Shown in pieces: positions 5,540 to 6,811 of a DNA stretch of 6,811 nt. The DNA lies in contig CAZJPS010000065.1 of NCBI GenBank assembly GCA_964548055.1, positions 1-6,811 on the forward strand, in the 5' to 3' direction. The first letter of the stretch is position 1, and each line of letters opens with the position of its first letter. The translations under genes were made by a program, and so were the position numbers. This DNA comes from CAZJPS01 sp964548055. Its GTDB lineage: Bacteria > Patescibacteriota > Gracilibacteria > Peribacterales > Peribacteraceae. A model generated the notes under the pieces. The model did not search any database. It saw only the letters and a program-made list of their open reading frames with translations, and had not been told where the DNA came from.

Positions 5540-5587
5540 TTTTATAGGTGAATTTGATAACATTTGTACTATAATTCACCTATAAAA
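5540..5587. promoter_or_regulatory. Perfect 15-bp inverted repeat around the putative fic promoter
   Basis: TTTTATAGGTGAATT (5540-5554) and AATTCACCTATAAAA (5573-5587) are exact reverse complements separated by 18 bp. The right arm overlaps a perfect -10 TATAAT (5570-5575) and runs to the A of the fic ATG. No good -35 stands at 17 nt; TTGACT at 5535-5540 is too far (29 nt). A start near 5582 would make the mRNA nearly leaderless. Inference: this is an operator, most likely for the HTH-like tail of the Fic protein itself. Confidence 0.6.
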
Positions 5588-6489
5588 TGCATCTCACCAC
5601 CATTAAAAACATCGAAAAGCTGAAGGAGCAACTAGACAGTCTGCGTCCTGGAAAGGATTCACTCCTCTCTCTTTTAGAGGAAGCGGAGCTGCCAGAATCT
5701 GTGTATAACTCGAACGCCATAGAGAACTCCACACTCACGCTTGTGGAAACCGAAAAAATCCTCTTACAGCAAGAAATTCCAGGACGTCACAGTAAGCGGG
5801 AAATTTTTGAGACCATAAATCTGGCCCGGGTCACTGAATATTTGAATGAGAAACTTACGAAGAATATCGCCCTCACACAGGATATTCTTTTGCAGGCACA
5901 TGCAGCCCTGTTGCATCAAATCAATGATTCGTTTGCAGGGAGGTTTCGTACGGGTGACGAATATGTGCGTGTGGGGCGTCATATTGCCCCTTCTCCCGTT
6001 CATATTCCATCTCTTATGGAAAAGGCTATAGAGGAATATTACAAGCCTCAGCCACACGCTTTGCAGCGCATTATTTCTTTTCATTTAGAGTTTGAGCGCG
6101 TGCATCCGTTTGTAGATGGTAACGGACGCGTAGGGCGTGCTCTTCTAAACTTTCAACTAAAGAGTCATGGTTATCCGCCTGTGATTGTGCGTAATAAAGA
6201 AAAGAAAGAGTACTACACGGGTTTTGCAGAGTATGACGATAAAAGGGCTACTAAAAAATTGGAGCATGTTTTGGCTCTGCTCCTAAAAGAAAGTATGCAT
6301 AAACGCATCACCTATTTACGAGGAGATGATATTCAATTACTGAGCGATATGGCTCGCATGACTTCAAAGCATTCGCCGCAAAGCCTGACGAATGCCGCTA
6401 AAAAACAGTCTCTCCCCGCATTCCGCGAGCAGGGTAGATGGAAGGTGGGGGTGAAGATGTTTGAGGAGTGGATGGAGAGGGAAGAATAA
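5587..6489 (+). CDS. Fic-family AMP-transferase with own inhibitory motif and HTH-like tail
   Basis: Fic enzymes transfer AMP, or sometimes another nucleotide moiety, from a nucleotide to protein hydroxyls. The 300-residue protein shows the complete active-site motif HPFVDGNGRVGR (H173 catalytic, D177 for the metal, R181/R184 for the nucleotide) and a flap-like GDEYVRVGRHIAP (123-135). An inhibitory motif S42-NAI-E46-N47 lies before the Fic core, so it is a class II, self-inhibited Fic in which E46 should block productive ATP binding until relieved. The last ~55 residues (SPQSLTNAAKKQSLPAFREQGRWKV...FEEWME) resemble an excisionase/MerR-like helix-turn-helix, matching the inverted repeat directly upstream: autoregulation is likely but inferred. 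ATG 5587 directly follows the inverted repeat. The target is unknown. No separate antitoxin gene is adjacent. Similar flanking repeats and no link to its neighbours suggest acquisition. Confidence 0.92.
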   Translation: MHLTTIKNIEKLKEQLDSLRPGKDSLLSLLEEAELPESVYNSNAIENSTLTLVETEKILLQQEIPGRHSKREIFETINLARVTEYLNEKLTKNIALTQDILLQAHAALLHQINDSFAGRFRTGDEYVRVGRHIAPSPVHIPSLMEKAIEEYYKPQPHALQRIISFHLEFERVHPFVDGNGRVGRALLNFQLKSHGYPPVIVRNKEKKEYYTGFAEYDDKRATKKLEHVLALLLKESMHKRITYLRGDDIQLLSDMARMTSKHSPQSLTNAAKKQSLPAFREQGRWKVGVKMFEEWMEREE

Positions 6490-6500
6490 TATGTGCCCTT

Positions 6501-6540
6501 AGAGCGGGTTTCCGTACCTGTGCTGATTCCGTATTACGAC
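6501..6540 (+). repeat. Right copy of the repeat bracketing fic, with internal duplication
   Basis: AGAGCGGGTTTCCGTA (6501-6516) and CCGTATTACGAC (6529-6540) together match the left copy at 5521-5539, apart from one substitution and two 2-nt insertions. A 17-nt step separates a duplicated TTCCGTA (6510 and 6527). It begins 11 bp after the fic stop. The remainder of the fic-tRNA gap to 6589 shows no gene, only a weak 5-bp inverted repeat (TCTTA/TAAGA) near 6559-6577. Confidence 0.4.
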
Positions 6541-6589
6541 ATTTCCCCGTTTCTCTCCCTCTTAAATCAAGCTAAGATTTACGTATCCC

Positions 6590-6600
6590 CTAGGCGCGTA
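6590..6600 (+). repeat. Copy of the tRNA-Trp 5' end
   Basis: CTAGGCGCGTA here is identical to 6687-6697, which spans two bases before the tRNA-Trp gene plus its acceptor 5' strand and positions 8-9. CAGTTGGT at 6648-6655 matches the tRNA D-loop region (6701-6708) in the same order, with the 6604-6642 hairpin between the two. Confidence 0.5.
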
Positions 6601-6603
6601 ACT

Positions 6604-6642
6604 TCCACCGTCGCCCTTCGGCAAGCTCAGGACTATGGTGGA
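6604..6642. repeat. REP-like hairpin element
   Basis: TCCACCGT (6604-6611) pairs with ATGGTGGA (6635-6642), including one G.U pair, around a 23-nt loop carrying CCCTTCGGCAAGCTCAGGAC. That loop resembles the short interspersed CTTCGRCAAGCTCAGG-type palindromic repeats that recur in many bacterial genomes; the resemblance is from memory. Only one copy is in the window, so its repetitive nature here is inferred. Confidence 0.5.
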
Positions 6643-6688
6643 CAGGCAGTTGGTTCGTTGTTCTTTCTATCAGTGTAGTACTCAATCT

Positions 6689-6764
6689 AGGCGCGTAGCT
6701 CAGTTGGTAGAGCACAGGTCTCCAAAACCTGGGGTCGCAGGTTCGATCCCTGCCGCGCCTGCCA
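6689..6764 (+). tRNA. tRNA-Trp (anticodon CCA)
   Basis: A complete cloverleaf of 76 nt: a 7-bp acceptor stem (AGGCGCG with CGCGCCT), D arm GCTC/GAGC with loop AGTTGGTA, anticodon stem CAGGT/ACCTG with loop CTCCAAA (anticodon CCA at 6722-6724, reading UGG), variable loop GGGTC, T arm GCAGG/CCTGC with loop TTCGATC, discriminator G and an encoded CCA end (6762-6764). All four stems are perfect. No convincing promoter was identified before it. Confidence 0.97.
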
Positions 6765-6785
6765 TTCAAGAGGCAGCTGATCTGC

Positions 6786-6791
6786 TACTAT
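6786..6791 (+). promoter_or_regulatory. Possible extended -10 box before the gene at 6798
   Basis: TACTAT is preceded directly by TGC (6783-6785), the same triplet seen at the 436-464 and 2345-2373 promoters. The expected transcript start is at about 6798, the A of the next ATG. The -35 at 17 nt (CATTCA) is poor. Confidence 0.3.
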
Positions 6792-6797
6792 TATTCT

Positions 6798-6811
6798 ATG
6801 CTCGGAAAATT
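6798..6811 (+). CDS. First codons of a gene leaving the window (possibly secE)
   Basis: ATG at 6798 reads M-L-G-K and then F or L before the window ends, 33 nt after the tRNA. Four codons cannot identify a protein. In many bacteria tRNA-Trp is followed by secE, nusG and rplK, and SecE proteins often start similarly, so secE is a positional guess. Confidence 0.3.

Noticed and set aside
6493..6678. 61-residue plus-strand frame after fic
   Set aside because: It translates the REP-like hairpin (ALRQAQDYGG...), a typical false gene over such repeats.

Overview
The window is bacterial: it carries HU, a zinc-finger DnaJ, a type IA topoisomerase, a KH/R3H (Jag/KhpB-like) protein, a Fic protein and tRNA-Trp with an encoded CCA end. 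TGA is the natural stop of the 56-427 gene, of jag and of topA, so UGA is not reassigned. None of the confident genes has a purine-rich Shine-Dalgarno sequence, and several promoter-like -10 boxes lie only 6-13 nt before a start codon. dnaJ stands apart from dnaK/grpE, and jag apart from rpmH/rnpA/yidC. These traits would fit a Patescibacteria (candidate phyla radiation) genome, perhaps Peregrinibacteria-like, but that assignment is inference from gene style, not a search result.

Layout. (1) 1-464, minus strand: a small membrane-anchored protein of unknown function read from a good extended -10 promoter, followed after 1 nt by the start of a second gene that leaves the window. (2) 614-2331: dnaJ (+) and jag (-) converge on a long hairpin built of 9-bp words. 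(3) 2345-2889, minus strand: hup with a clear promoter and terminator, then a second iterated-word palindrome of 8-bp words, then the jag promoter. (4) 2890-5521: a ~270-base non-coding leader rich in mutually exclusive hairpins, then topA (+). (5) 5521-6540: a fic gene whose putative promoter is enclosed by a perfect 15-bp inverted repeat; the unit is bracketed by similar ~20-bp sequences, suggesting an inserted cassette. (6) 6541-6811: a non-coding stretch with a REP-like hairpin apparently lodged in a copy of the tRNA-Trp 5' end, then the intact tRNA-Trp gene and the first codons of another gene (possibly secE).

Functionally the core genes concern chromosome topology and packaging (topA, hup), protein folding (dnaJ) and RNA binding (jag). 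The Fic protein is the only clearly accessory gene; it carries its own inhibitory motif and a probable DNA-binding tail, so it looks like a self-contained, self-regulated AMP-transferase module. I did not find a convincing wholly new multi-gene system. The most unusual signals are non-coding: two palindromes of iterated short words, the shared promoter form, the topA leader, and the tRNA-fragment/REP arrangement.
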